Shown one piece after another: positions 36,795-45,023 of a DNA stretch of 64,000 bases (the first letter of the stretch is position 1; every line of letters starts with the position of its first letter). The position numbers and the translations under genes were made by a program. The DNA comes from Streptomyces sp. BK208 (GTDB taxonomy: Bacteria; Actinomycetota; Actinomycetes; Streptomycetales; Streptomycetaceae): NCBI RefSeq assembly GCF_004364245.1, contig NZ_SOAV01000002.1, positions 594,504 through 658,503 on the forward strand. Reading direction: 5' to 3'. The notes beneath the pieces are model-generated. The model searched no databases, was not told where the DNA came from, and saw nothing but the letters and a program-made list of their open reading frames with translations.

Positions 36795-36825
36795 TTGACC
36801 TCAAGCAAGATTGAGGTACCAGGGT
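36795..36825 (+). promoter_or_regulatory. SoxR-type promoter
   Basis: The -35 TTGACC (36795-36800) and -10 CAGGGT (36820-36825) are separated by 19 bp, the long spacing typical of MerR-family activation. The spacer carries CCTCAAGCAAGATTGAGG (36799-36816), which matches the SoxR box half-sites CCTCAA/TTGAGG. The expected start point is at or next to the ATG at 36833, so the mRNA is probably leaderless. An equivalent SoxR-regulated NADPH-dependent reductase gene is known in S. coelicolor. Confidence 0.8.
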
Positions 36826-36832
36826 CTCCGGC

Positions 36833-37420
36833 ATGGACACCACGACCGCGCCCCTGCGCGTGACCCTGCTCGTCGGCAGCAACCGCCACGGCCGCTTCGG
36901 CACCGTCGTCGCCGACTGGCTCCTGGACCACCTCCACGACCGCGACGACCTCGTCCCCGAGGTGGTGGACGTCGCCGCGACCGACCTGCCCACGACCTTC
37001 GCCCCGACGCCGGAGGCGACCGCCGCGCTGGCGGAGACCACCCCGAAACTGGCGGGCGCGGACGCGTTCGTCGTGCTGACCCCCGAGTACAACCACTCGT
37101 TCCCGGCGGGGCTGAAGAACGTCATCGACTGGCACTTCGGCGAGTGGCGGGCCAAGCCCGTCGGCCTGGTCTCCTACGGCGGCCTGGCAGGCGGCCTGCG
37201 CGCCGCGGAGCACCTGCGCCAGGTCTTCGCCGAACTGCACGCCGTCACCGTCCGGGACACCGTCTCCTTCCACAACGCGGGCGCGGCCTTCGACGACGAG
37301 GGCAGGCTCACGGACCCGTCCGGCCCGGACGCGGCGGCCAGGACGATGCTCGACCAGCTGGTGTGGTGGGGGCGTGCCCTGCGGGAGGCGAAGGAGAGGC
37401 GGCCGTACGGCGGCTCGTGA
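36833..37420 (+). CDS. NADPH-dependent FMN reductase, SoxR target
   Basis: The 195-residue flavodoxin-fold reductase has the FMN phosphate loop LVGSNRHGRFG (about 11-21), the isoalloxazine loop LTPEYNHSFPAGLKNVIDW, and the dimer motif PVGLVSYGGLAGGLRAAEHL. It probably reduces quinones or redox-active compounds at the expense of NAD(P)H. The SoxR-type promoter directly upstream fits induction by redox-cycling pigments such as actinorhodin or phenazines. The ATG is at or next to the predicted transcription start; no ribosome site is present or needed. Confidence 0.93.
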   Translation: MDTTTAPLRVTLLVGSNRHGRFGTVVADWLLDHLHDRDDLVPEVVDVAATDLPTTFAPTPEATAALAETTPKLAGADAFVVLTPEYNHSFPAGLKNVIDWHFGEWRAKPVGLVSYGGLAGGLRAAEHLRQVFAELHAVTVRDTVSFHNAGAAFDDEGRLTDPSGPDAAARTMLDQLVWWGRALREAKERRPYGGS

Positions 37421-37527
37421 GGCATAGGGGCTTCCTATGGCTCCTGCTGCAATTCCGTCTTTGCCTCCGGTCATTTCCCGGATCTACCGTGAGTGCGTCG
37501 TCACGAGATTCCGGAAAGGCCAGTGGA

Positions 37528-38295
37528 ATGACCACGAACGAAAACGCGTCGGGAAACAGGGAACTCGCGGGAAAGCGCGCCCTCGTCACGGGCGGCACGC
37601 GTGGAATCGGAGCGGCCGTGGTGCGTCGGCTCCTGGAGGCCGGCGCCGAGGTGATCACCACCGCCAGGTCGGCCACGGGCACGGCGCCGGACGGTGCCGC
37701 CTTCGTGCGGGCGGACGTACGGACCCGGGCCGGGGCGGAGGCGCTCGCCACGGCCGCGCAGGAACTGCTCGGCGGGGTGGACGTCCTGGTCCACAACGCG
37801 GGCGGGGCGCGGCCGCACCGGGACGGCCTGGCCATCCCCGACGACGAGTGGCGGGACGCGCTGGACCTGAACCTCCTCGCGGCGGTCCGGCTCGACGCGC
37901 TGCTGGCGCCGGGCATGCGGGGACGCGGCTCGGGGGCGATCGTGCACGTCTCGTCGGCGGCGGTCGTCCCCCCGGTGCCCCCGTTCCTGCACTACCAGGC
38001 GGCCAAGGCGGCGCTGGAGACCTACAGCAGGGGGCTGGCCTCGGCGCTGGCGCCCTCGGGTGTGCGGGTCAACACGGTGAGCCCCGGCCGGACCGCCACC
38101 CCGGGCGGCGAGGAGACCCGGGAGCACTGGGCGGGCCTGGACGCCGGGGCGGGGCCGGTGGCCGCCCCGCCGCTGGGCCGCGACGGCCGGCCCGAGGACG
38201 TGGCCGAGGCGGTGCTGTTCCTCGTGTCCGGCCGGGCGGGCTGGGTGACCGGGACCAACCTCGTCGTGGACGGCGGGGAATTTCCCAGGGGATGA
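37528..38295 (+). CDS. Short-chain dehydrogenase/reductase
   Basis: The 255-residue SDR has the cofactor loop TGGTRGIG, VHNAGG, the active-site Ser in HVSSAAVVPP, YQAAK (Tyr/Lys) and the C-terminal VVDGGEFPRG. The start at 37528 is preceded by GGAAAGG. It is typical of SDRs near polyketide or quinone metabolism, but the substrate is unknown. The flanks up to 38440 are visibly more A-rich than neighbouring DNA, and a decayed SDR copy follows 113 bp later. Confidence 0.92.
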   Translation: MTTNENASGNRELAGKRALVTGGTRGIGAAVVRRLLEAGAEVITTARSATGTAPDGAAFVRADVRTRAGAEALATAAQELLGGVDVLVHNAGGARPHRDGLAIPDDEWRDALDLNLLAAVRLDALLAPGMRGRGSGAIVHVSSAAVVPPVPPFLHYQAAKAALETYSRGLASALAPSGVRVNTVSPGRTATPGGEETREHWAGLDAGAGPVAAPPLGRDGRPEDVAEAVLFLVSGRAGWVTGTNLVVDGGEFPRG

Positions 38296-38408
38296 CGTCC
38301 GCGACGCATGGCGCGGAATTCGGAATTCTCGAACGGTGAGGAGGCCGGAAATGCGGCGAGCGGAAGAAATGCGGCCAGGGAGGTCGGAATACGGCCAGGG
38401 GACAGGAA

Positions 38409-38741
38409 ATGGCGGTGGTAAGTGAAAGGGAGTACCCGGGGATGCGTGCGTACAGCGGCAGGACCGCCGTGATCACGGGCGGCGGCAGCGGCGTCGATTT
38501 CGCGACGGCGAGGACTCCGGTGGACGGCGGGGCCCGCGTGGTGATCACCGGGCGTTCCCGGGCCACGCTCGACGCGGCCCGCGAGCGGCTCGGCGCGAAC
38601 GCGGTGGCGGTGCGGGGCGACGTGGCGTCGCTGACCGACCTGGACACCCTGGCCGACCGGGCCGCCGCTTTCCTCGCCTTCGAGGCCACCTACCCGACCG
38701 GTGCCGAGCTGGTCGCGGACGGCGGCGCCACCCAGCTCTGA
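38409..38741 (+). pseudogene. SDR with internal deletion (N- and C-terminal pieces joined)
   Basis: The 110-codon frame begins as an SDR (MRAYSGRTAVITGGGSG from 38442, then ARVVITGRSRATLDAARERL) and jumps at about residue 85 straight to the family's C-terminal end (AAFLAFEATYPTGAELVADGG). About 140 residues, including the Asn, Ser, Tyr and Lys catalytic residues, are missing. The cofactor loop is also damaged (SGVDFATARTP where SGIGLATARRL is usual). It cannot be an active dehydrogenase. Its 3' end overlaps the convergent LysR gene by 52 bp. Confidence 0.8.
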
Positions 38742-39619
38742 GCGGACCTGTACCAGGTCTCCTGGCGCAGGAACTCAAGGAGAGCCGTCTCGGCCGGGCC
38801 CGCGCCGGGCCGGACGGCGGCCACCACGGGCTGGGAGACGGCCGGGGACACCGGGCGCACGAGGTGCTCGTGACCGGGAGGCACCGCGGAGGCCGGAACG
38901 AACGTCACTCCGAGGCCGTGGGCGGCCCAGCGCACCGCCGTCGCCGTCTGCGAGACGCGGGCGACCGTGGTCGGGGCGAGCCCGTTGTCCCGCAGGACGT
39001 CCACCAGTGCGCCGTCGAGCGCGCTGGCGGGATCGAACCGCACCCACGGCTCCCGCTCCAGCTCCCGCAGCCCGACGCGGTCCGCGGCGAGCAGCGGGTG
39101 CCCGGCGGCCAGCACCACGACGAACTCCTCGTCGCCGAGGTGGTGGCCGTCGTACAGGCCCTCCTCGCACGGCCCCGCCATGAGGGCGAGGTCCAGCACG
39201 CCCCCGCGGGCCAGCCGTTCCAGCTCGGTCGGGTTCGGTTCCTCGAAGACGGTGACCTCCAGGCGCGGGAAGCGGTGGCGCAGCGCGCTCAGGGCGCCCG
39301 GCAGCTGCCGCGTGCCCAGGCCCATCTGCACGGCGACCACCAGCTCGCCGGTCAGCTCACCGGCACCGGCCCGCGCCGTCGCCCGCGCCCGGCGCGCCGC
39401 GTTCACCGCGACCTCCGCCTCCCGCAGGAAGGCCCGGCCGGCCACGGTGGGCACGAGACCGGTCGGCGTGCGGGAGAACAGCTCCACGCCGAGGTCCCGC
39501 TCCAGACCGCGGATCTGCTGGGACACCGAGGGCTGGGCGACGCGCAGCGCCTCCGCCGCCGCCGTGACCGAGCCCTGCTCGGCGACGGCCAGGGCGTACT
39601 CGAACTGACGCAGGCTCAT
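38690..39619 (-). CDS. LysR-family transcriptional regulator
   Basis: The 309-residue protein has an N-terminal winged helix (MSLRQFEYALAVAEQGSVTAAAEALRVAQPSVSQQIRGLERDLGVELF) and a C-terminal periplasmic-binding-like effector domain. About 20 C-terminal residues (after FLRQETW) are encoded by DNA that is the 3' end of the decayed SDR on the other strand, so the protein has probably been extended by loss of its original stop. It may once have controlled the decayed SDR; its present targets are unknown. Confidence 0.92.
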   Translation of the reverse strand: MSLRQFEYALAVAEQGSVTAAAEALRVAQPSVSQQIRGLERDLGVELFSRTPTGLVPTVAGRAFLREAEVAVNAARRARATARAGAGELTGELVVAVQMGLGTRQLPGALSALRHRFPRLEVTVFEEPNPTELERLARGGVLDLALMAGPCEEGLYDGHHLGDEEFVVVLAAGHPLLAADRVGLRELEREPWVRFDPASALDGALVDVLRDNGLAPTTVARVSQTATAVRWAAHGLGVTFVPASAVPPGHEHLVRPVSPAVSQPVVAAVRPGAGPAETALLEFLRQETWYRSAQSWVAPPSATSSAPVG

Positions 39620-39734
39620 CGGCTCAGGTCCCCTCGCTGCGGCGGACCGCGGGCCGTGACCGGGCCCGCGGTCCGCACCGTGGTGGTCTTCCGCCAGCGT
39701 AGGCGAGCCCGGCCGCCTCCGGCCGGGGCCGCCG

Positions 39735-41378
39735 TCAGCCCACGTCCACCGCGCTCCAGGCCGCGCCGACCGCGGCGTACTCGGCGCTGTCGGTGCCGTA
39801 CAGGTCGCCGGCCGCTTCCAGGGTGGCGGTGCGGGCGCCCGCGTAGTCCGTCGACGAGGTCATGTGGACCGTCAGGGCCCGGTACCAGATGGCACCGAGC
39901 TTGTCCCGGCCGATCCCGGCGACCGTGGAGCCGTCGCAGGTGGGGGAGGAGTAGGCCACGCCGCCCACGGTCCGCGCGCCGCTGCCCTCGGCCAGCAGGT
40001 AGGCGAAGTGGTTGGCGACGCCGGAGGAGTAGTGGACGTCCAGGTCGCCCAGCGAGGTGTCCCAGCAGTCGGCCGAACTGCCGTCCCTGCTGGGCCTGTC
40101 CATGTACCGCAGCGCCTCGCGGCCGAAGCCGTCGCGCACCACCTTCTCGCCGATCAGGTAGTCCCCGGGGTCGGCGGAGTTGTCCGCGTGCCATTCCACG
40201 AGCGTGCCGAAGATGTCGGAGGTCGCCTCGTTCAGGCCGCCGGACTCCCCCGAGTACGTCAGCGCCGCCGTCTTCGACGTCACCCCGTGCGACATCTCGT
40301 GCCCGGCGACGTCCAGCGAGACCAGCGGCCCCATGGTCGTCCCGTCACCGTCCCCGTACGTCATGCAGAAACAGGTGTCGTCCCAGAAGGCGTTGTTGTA
40401 CCGGGTGCCGTAGTGCACGCGGTTGTACGAGCCCTTGCCGTCGCCCGCGATGCCGTCGCGCCCGTGGACGTCCCGGTAGTAGTCCCAGGTGGCGTCCGTG
40501 CCGTACTGCGCGTCCACCGCGGCCGAGGCGCGGTCGTCCGGGGCGCCCGTGCCCCAGTGGTTGTCGGCGTCGGTGTACAGCGTCGCGGGCGCCCGCACCA
40601 GGCAGACGGTGAGGATGCACAGGTCCGTTTTGTTGGCCGCGTCGCCGGTGTACGTGCCGCCGCGCGTCGCGTCCTCGAGCCGGTACGAGGACCCGGACCG
40701 CGTCGTCTCCAGCGGCACCGTGCCCCCGTACAGCGACGCCCCGTCGCCGGACGCCGACTCGACGGTGTCCCAGGCGTCGATGCGCGCGCCCGTGCCCGCG
40801 TCGGTCAGGACGGTGCGGGCGACCGGGTTGCCGAGGGAGTCGAGCGCCGCCGCGTCGGTCCGCCAGGCCAGCTTCGGGGCGCCGTGCAGGGCGTCGACGA
40901 CCAGCTCCGGCTCGGTGGTGAGCCGCTTCAGCAGCTCGCCCGGGTTGGCGGCGCGCAGCGCGCTCGCGGCCAGGTCGGCGGCCTCGGGGGCCGGCAGCTC
41001 CGGGGTGACGCCGGGCAGGGTTATGAGCGTCCCGGTCGCGCGGTCGGCGTCGCGGAAGGCGCCGTCGGGAGCGAGGTGGACGACGAAGTCACCGCCCAGG
41101 ACGGGGAGTCCGCGGTAGGTGCGGTCGTAGCGGACGTGCTGGGTGCCGTCCTCGTCGACGACGACGTCGCGGACCTCGGTGTCCTGCGCGTCCGTCAGGC
41201 CCAGCGCGTCGGCGTGCTCCAGCAGGGCCGCCGCGGCGTGGTCCAGGGCGGCGGCGCGGGTCGGGCGGTCGGCGGCCGTGGCGCCGGGGGCGAGGGCGGC
41301 GACCAGGAGGGTCGCGGTGGTGGCGGCGGTACCGGCCATGGCGAGACGGGAACCTCTGACGTGCCGTATTCGGCTCAT
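39735..41378 (-). CDS. Secreted M4 (thermolysin-family) neutral metalloprotease
   Basis: This 547-residue pre-pro-enzyme is secreted and degrades proteins using zinc. It has a signal peptide (1-35), an FTP/PepSY propeptide (DAQDTEVRDVVVDEDGTQHVRYDRTY through about 200), and the M4 catalytic domain with HEMSH (His360, Glu361, His364) and the third zinc ligand Glu384 in GGLNEATSD. The S1' segment (HYSSGVANHFAYLLAEG) and catalytic-His region follow. No C-terminal PPC or P domain is attached. It is monocistronic, with an 8-bp palindrome about 105 bp upstream of the start. Confidence 0.95.
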   Translation of the reverse strand: MSRIRHVRGSRLAMAGTAATTATLLVAALAPGATAADRPTRAAALDHAAAALLEHADALGLTDAQDTEVRDVVVDEDGTQHVRYDRTYRGLPVLGGDFVVHLAPDGAFRDADRATGTLITLPGVTPELPAPEAADLAASALRAANPGELLKRLTTEPELVVDALHGAPKLAWRTDAAALDSLGNPVARTVLTDAGTGARIDAWDTVESASGDGASLYGGTVPLETTRSGSSYRLEDATRGGTYTGDAANKTDLCILTVCLVRAPATLYTDADNHWGTGAPDDRASAAVDAQYGTDATWDYYRDVHGRDGIAGDGKGSYNRVHYGTRYNNAFWDDTCFCMTYGDGDGTTMGPLVSLDVAGHEMSHGVTSKTAALTYSGESGGLNEATSDIFGTLVEWHADNSADPGDYLIGEKVVRDGFGREALRYMDRPSRDGSSADCWDTSLGDLDVHYSSGVANHFAYLLAEGSGARTVGGVAYSSPTCDGSTVAGIGRDKLGAIWYRALTVHMTSSTDYAGARTATLEAAGDLYGTDSAEYAAVGAAWSAVDVG

Positions 41379-41857
41379 CGGACACCTTCGGGGCGTGTGG
41401 GGGTGGAGGGGCGCGTGGGGGTGGAGGTGGGGCGCTGACGTCGACTCAGGTTCAAGGTCCCTGGCCTGTCATGTCCATAGCCGTCCCGTGAAGATCACGG
41501 GAGTCATGGGGGGAGAGGATGACCCTCCGTGGACACCGCGCGACGCCGGTTCCCCGCCCACGGCCCGCCGCACCCCGGCGGCCGACGGCACGACGTCCCG
41601 CCGCGCGGTCGTCTCCGCGCGGTCGTCTCCGCGCCGGCGGCCCCGCCCGGTCGGCCCCGTGCGGCCGGACCCGTCCGTGCGGCCGGCCCCGCCCCGTCCG
41701 GGCCGGGACCGCGCACCACGAGGAGCCGGGCCGCCCCTGCGCCGAGACGGCACCCGAGGTGGCCGTGAGGGGCGGCAGGTCGCCCCCCCCGGTGGTGGAG
41801 GTACGGCTCAGGCCGCGCGACCGCCGCGTCCGGGGCGGGAACCGGCCGGGGTGACGG
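41379..41857. other. Intergenic region between M4 protease and nasA, no convincing gene
   Basis: The protease promoter should lie in its left part. TCCCGTGA (41484-41491) and TCACGGGA (41495-41502) form a palindrome with a 3-bp centre that may be its operator. The right part is extremely GC-rich with a short tandem duplication (GCGGTCGTCTCCGC at about 41607-41634). Open frames there encode only Arg/Pro-rich low-complexity peptides with no family resemblance. Confidence 0.6.
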
Positions 41858-44068
41858 CTACCGCACCGGCTCCACCCGCACCGCGCACACCTTGAACTCC
41901 GGCATCCGCGAGGTCGGGTCGAGCGCCGGGTTGGTCAGGGTGTTGGCGCGGCCCTCGCCCGGCCAGTGGAAGGGCATGAACACCGTGTCGGGCCGGATGC
42001 CGGTGGTGATGCGGGCCGGTGCCACCGCCCGCCCCCGCCGGGACACCACCGCCAGCGGGTCGCCCTCGGCCGCCCCCAGCCGCGCCGCCAGCCGCGGGTG
42101 CAGCTCCACGAAGGGGCCCGGCGCGGCGGCGTTCAGCTCCGCCACCCGCCGGGTCTGGGCCCCGGACTGGTACTGCGCCACGACCCGGCCCGTGGTCAGC
42201 AGCACGGGGTACTCCTCGTCCGGCTCCTCGGCACTCGGCCGGTGCGTGACGGGCACGAAGCGGGCCCGTCCGTCGTCGGTGGCGAAGCGGTCGAGGAAGA
42301 GGCGCGGGGTGCCCGGATGGGGCACGGGCGCGTCGTCCGCGGTCGCCGGGCTGCCCGGGTGGGGCGGCGTGGCGTGGTGCGCGGGCGCCAAGAGGCCCGG
42401 GCCGGGCCGGGTGGCGTCGTGCGCCGGCGCCGGGCACGGCCAGAACACGCCGTTCTCCTCGGTCAGCCGCCGGTAGTCGATCCCGGAGTAGTCCGCCGGG
42501 CCGCCCGCGCTCGCCCGCCGCAGCTCCTCGAAGACCTCCTCGGGCTCGACCGGGAACCCCTTCTCCACACCGAGCCGCCCGGCCAGGGCGTGCAGCACCT
42601 CCAGGTCCCCGCGCACCCCCTCCGGCGGCGTGATCGCCCGCCGCCGCAGCAGCACCCGCCCCTCCAGGCTGGTCGTGGTCCCCGTCTCCTCCGCCCACTG
42701 CGTCACCGGCAGCACGACGTCCGCGAGTTCCGCCGTCTCGGAGAGCACCACGTCGCACACGGCGAGGAAGTCCAGCGACCGCAGCCGCCCCTCGACGTGC
42801 GCGGCACGCGGCGCCGACACCACCGGATTGGAGCCCATCACCAGCAGCGACCTGACGTCCGTGCCCAGCGCGTCCAGCAGTTCGTACGCGCTGCGCCCCG
42901 GCCCCGGCAGCGTGTCGGGGTCCACGCCCCACACCTCGGCGACGTGCCGCCGCGCCGCCGGGTCGGTCAGCTTGCGGTAGCCCGGCAACTGGTCGGCCTT
43001 CTGCCCGTGTTCCCGCCCGCCCTGCCCGTTGCCCTGCCCGGTCAGGCAGCCGTACCCGGACCGGGGCCGCCCGGCCCGGCCGGTCGCCAGGCACAGGTTG
43101 ATCCACGCACCCACCGTGTCCGTGCCCTTGGCCTGCTGCTCCGGCCCGCGCGCGGTCAGCACCATCGCCGCCTCGGGCGCGCAGAACAGCCGCACCGCCT
43201 CCCGCAGTTCGGGCACCGGTACGCCGGTGATGCGCTCCACGTACTCCGGCCAGTGCGCCATCGCCGCCGCCCGCGCCTCCTCCCAGCCGGACGTGCGCTC
43301 CTCGACGTACGCCTCGTCGACCCGGTCCTCGGCGACGACCAGGTGCAGCATGCCCAGCGCGAGCGCGAGGTCGGTCCCCGGCCGGGGCGCGAGGTGCAGG
43401 TCGGCCTGCTCGGCGGTCTTCGTGCGGCGCGGGTCGACGACGATCAGCGTGCCGCCGTTCTCCCGCAGCTCGGTGAAGTAGCGCAGGGACGGCGGCATCG
43501 TCTCCGCCGGGTTCGATCCGACGAGGATCACGCACCCGGTCCTCGGGATGTCCTCCAGCGGGAACGGCAGCCCCCGGTCGAGCCCGAAGGCCCGCGTCCC
43601 GGCCGCCGCCGCCGACGACATGCAGAACCGCCCGTTGTAGTCGATCTGCGAGGTGCCCAGCACCACCCGGGCGAACTTCCCCAGCGCGTACGCCTTCTCG
43701 TTGGTCAGCCCGCCCCCGCCGAACACCCCGAGCGCGTCCGCCCCGTACCGCGCCCGCGTGCGCTCCAGGTTCCCGGCGATCCGGTCCAGCGCCTCGTCCC
43801 ACCCGGCCGGGACCAGCGCGCCGTCCCCGGACCGCACCAGCGGCGAGGTCAGCCGCGCCCCCGGCGCGAGCACCTCCGGCGCCGTACGCCCCTTGCCGCA
43901 CAGCGCACCCCGGTTCACCGGGAAGTCCGCGCGCTCGGACACCTCGACGGTCCCGCCCCGGACGGGCGTCAGGTTCATCCCGCACTGCAGGGCGCAGTAC
44001 GGGCAGTGCGTGGGGACGGGCGTGGCGCTGCGCGCCGCGGCGGTGGTGTCCGTGCCGGTGTTCTGCAT
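41858..44068 (-). CDS. nasA: Assimilatory nitrate reductase, molybdopterin catalytic subunit
   Basis: This cytoplasmic Mo-bis-MGD enzyme reduces nitrate to nitrite. The 736 residues start with a [4Fe-4S] site, Cys22, Cys25, Cys29 and Cys57 (HCPYCALQCGMN ... ALCGKG). The molybdopterin core follows (VFGGGGLTNEKAYALGKFAR, DYNGRFCMSSAAAAG, ILVGSNPAETMPP), and a C-terminal MGD-binding domain (LLTTGRVVAQYQSGAQTRR; DTVFMPFHWPGE). A His/Pro/Ala-rich insert at about 548-590 is not part of the fold. No C-terminal BFD-type [2Fe-2S] domain is present, so it needs an external reductase, perhaps the flavoprotein at 31.8-33.1 kb. It lies about 9 kb from nirBD. Confidence 0.95.
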   Translation of the reverse strand: MQNTGTDTTAAARSATPVPTHCPYCALQCGMNLTPVRGGTVEVSERADFPVNRGALCGKGRTAPEVLAPGARLTSPLVRSGDGALVPAGWDEALDRIAGNLERTRARYGADALGVFGGGGLTNEKAYALGKFARVVLGTSQIDYNGRFCMSSAAAAGTRAFGLDRGLPFPLEDIPRTGCVILVGSNPAETMPPSLRYFTELRENGGTLIVVDPRRTKTAEQADLHLAPRPGTDLALALGMLHLVVAEDRVDEAYVEERTSGWEEARAAAMAHWPEYVERITGVPVPELREAVRLFCAPEAAMVLTARGPEQQAKGTDTVGAWINLCLATGRAGRPRSGYGCLTGQGNGQGGREHGQKADQLPGYRKLTDPAARRHVAEVWGVDPDTLPGPGRSAYELLDALGTDVRSLLVMGSNPVVSAPRAAHVEGRLRSLDFLAVCDVVLSETAELADVVLPVTQWAEETGTTTSLEGRVLLRRRAITPPEGVRGDLEVLHALAGRLGVEKGFPVEPEEVFEELRRASAGGPADYSGIDYRRLTEENGVFWPCPAPAHDATRPGPGLLAPAHHATPPHPGSPATADDAPVPHPGTPRLFLDRFATDDGRARFVPVTHRPSAEEPDEEYPVLLTTGRVVAQYQSGAQTRRVAELNAAAPGPFVELHPRLAARLGAAEGDPLAVVSRRGRAVAPARITTGIRPDTVFMPFHWPGEGRANTLTNPALDPTSRMPEFKVCAVRVEPVR

Positions 44069-44091
44069 GCCGCCCAGCCTGCGGCTTCCGT

Positions 44092-44119
44092 GTTACGCGA
44101 CCGGGCGGCGCTCTGTTAC
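44092..44119 (-). promoter_or_regulatory. Two GTAAC half-sites upstream of nasA, possible GlnR site
   Basis: GTAAC occurs twice on the minus strand (44119-44115 and 44096-44092), 23 bp apart and 24-51 bp upstream of the nasA start. GlnR elements repeat every 11 bp, so the 23-bp spacing is one base out of phase and the intermediate element is poor. GlnR control of nasA is known in S. coelicolor, which makes this a reasonable but weak candidate. Confidence 0.35.
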
Positions 44120-44171
44120 GCCGCCGGGACGGCGACCTCCCCGCCGCGGCGGGACCGGCGTGAGGACCGCC

Positions 44172-44858
44172 TCACGGCGCGGCGGCGAGCGCCCGCTCCA
44201 CCCCCGGCTCCTTCGGCCCGAGGAAGTGCGGGTCCGGTTCGAAGACCGCGTCCAGCGCCGCCTTGCCCGCCGCGAGGACCTCCCGCGCGCCGCCGTAGTA
44301 CCAGGTGGCGTCGTGCCGGTCGTCGACCCCGACGCCGTACGACGCCACCCCCGCCTCCTGGCACAGCGCCACCGCCCGCCGGATGTGGAAGCCCTGGCTG
44401 ATCAGCACGGCACGGTCGACCCCGAAGATCTTCTTGGCGCGGACGCACGAGTCCCAGGTGTCGAAGCCCGCGTGGTCGCCGACGATCCGCCGGTCGGGCA
44501 CGCCGTGGCGGACCAGGTAGGCGCGCATGGCGTCCGGCTCGTCGTACTCCTCGCGGCTGTTGTCCCCGGTCACCAGCACCACCTCGATCCGCCCCGCCCG
44601 GTACAGGCCGGCCGCCGCGTCCAGCCGGTGCGCGAGGTACGGCGACGGCTCCCCGTCCCACAGCCCCGCGCCGAAGACCACCGCGACCCGGGTGTGCGGC
44701 ACGTCGGCGACGGTACGCAGCCGGTCGTCCGTCACGACCCGCATCCACGCGCTCGGCAGCAGCACCAGCACGCACCCGGCCACGACCAGCCGGATCAGCC
44801 GCCGCCGCCCCTTCCGGGTGCGCGGAAGGCGCGGTACGCGAGGTCTCCAGCGGCGCAT
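44172..44858 (-). CDS. SanA/YdcF-like DUF218 membrane protein
   Basis: The 228-residue protein has one N-terminal transmembrane helix after an Arg-rich stretch, then an extracytoplasmic DUF218 domain: VAVVFGAGLWDGEPSPYLAHRLDAAAGLY, VVLVTGDNSREEYDEPDAMRAYL, AGFDTWDSCVRAKKIFGV and LISQGFHIRRAVALC. SanA-type relatives are linked to envelope integrity and vancomycin tolerance; the biochemical activity is not known. It is divergent from the chelatase gene. Confidence 0.88.
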   Translation of the reverse strand: MRRWRPRVPRLPRTRKGRRRLIRLVVAGCVLVLLPSAWMRVVTDDRLRTVADVPHTRVAVVFGAGLWDGEPSPYLAHRLDAAAGLYRAGRIEVVLVTGDNSREEYDEPDAMRAYLVRHGVPDRRIVGDHAGFDTWDSCVRAKKIFGVDRAVLISQGFHIRRAVALCQEAGVASYGVGVDDRHDATWYYGGAREVLAAGKAALDAVFEPDPHFLGPKEPGVERALAAAP

Positions 44859-45023
44859 CGGTGTCGGTCCCCTCCCGGTCGTCTCCTGCTCCCAGGGACG
44901 TCGGGGGGCGCCGTCCGGTTCGCCGGCCGCTCACACGGAGCGCCCGGCGCCGTGTGAACCGAAGGAAAACCCCTGTGACACCCGCGCAACGGGAAGGCAA
45001 CGTCCGGCGGGCACCCTCGACGC

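Noticed and set aside
41511..41860. Plus-strand frames between the M4 protease and nasA
   Set aside because: They are Arg/Pro-rich, and no two frames give a recognisable protein; codon pattern is that of non-coding GC-rich DNA.
44951..44985. GlnR-like elements upstream of the sirohydrochlorin chelatase (GTGAA, GAAAA, GTGAC)
   Set aside because: The elements are not in 11-bp phase and only partly match; the evidence is too weak to list as a site.
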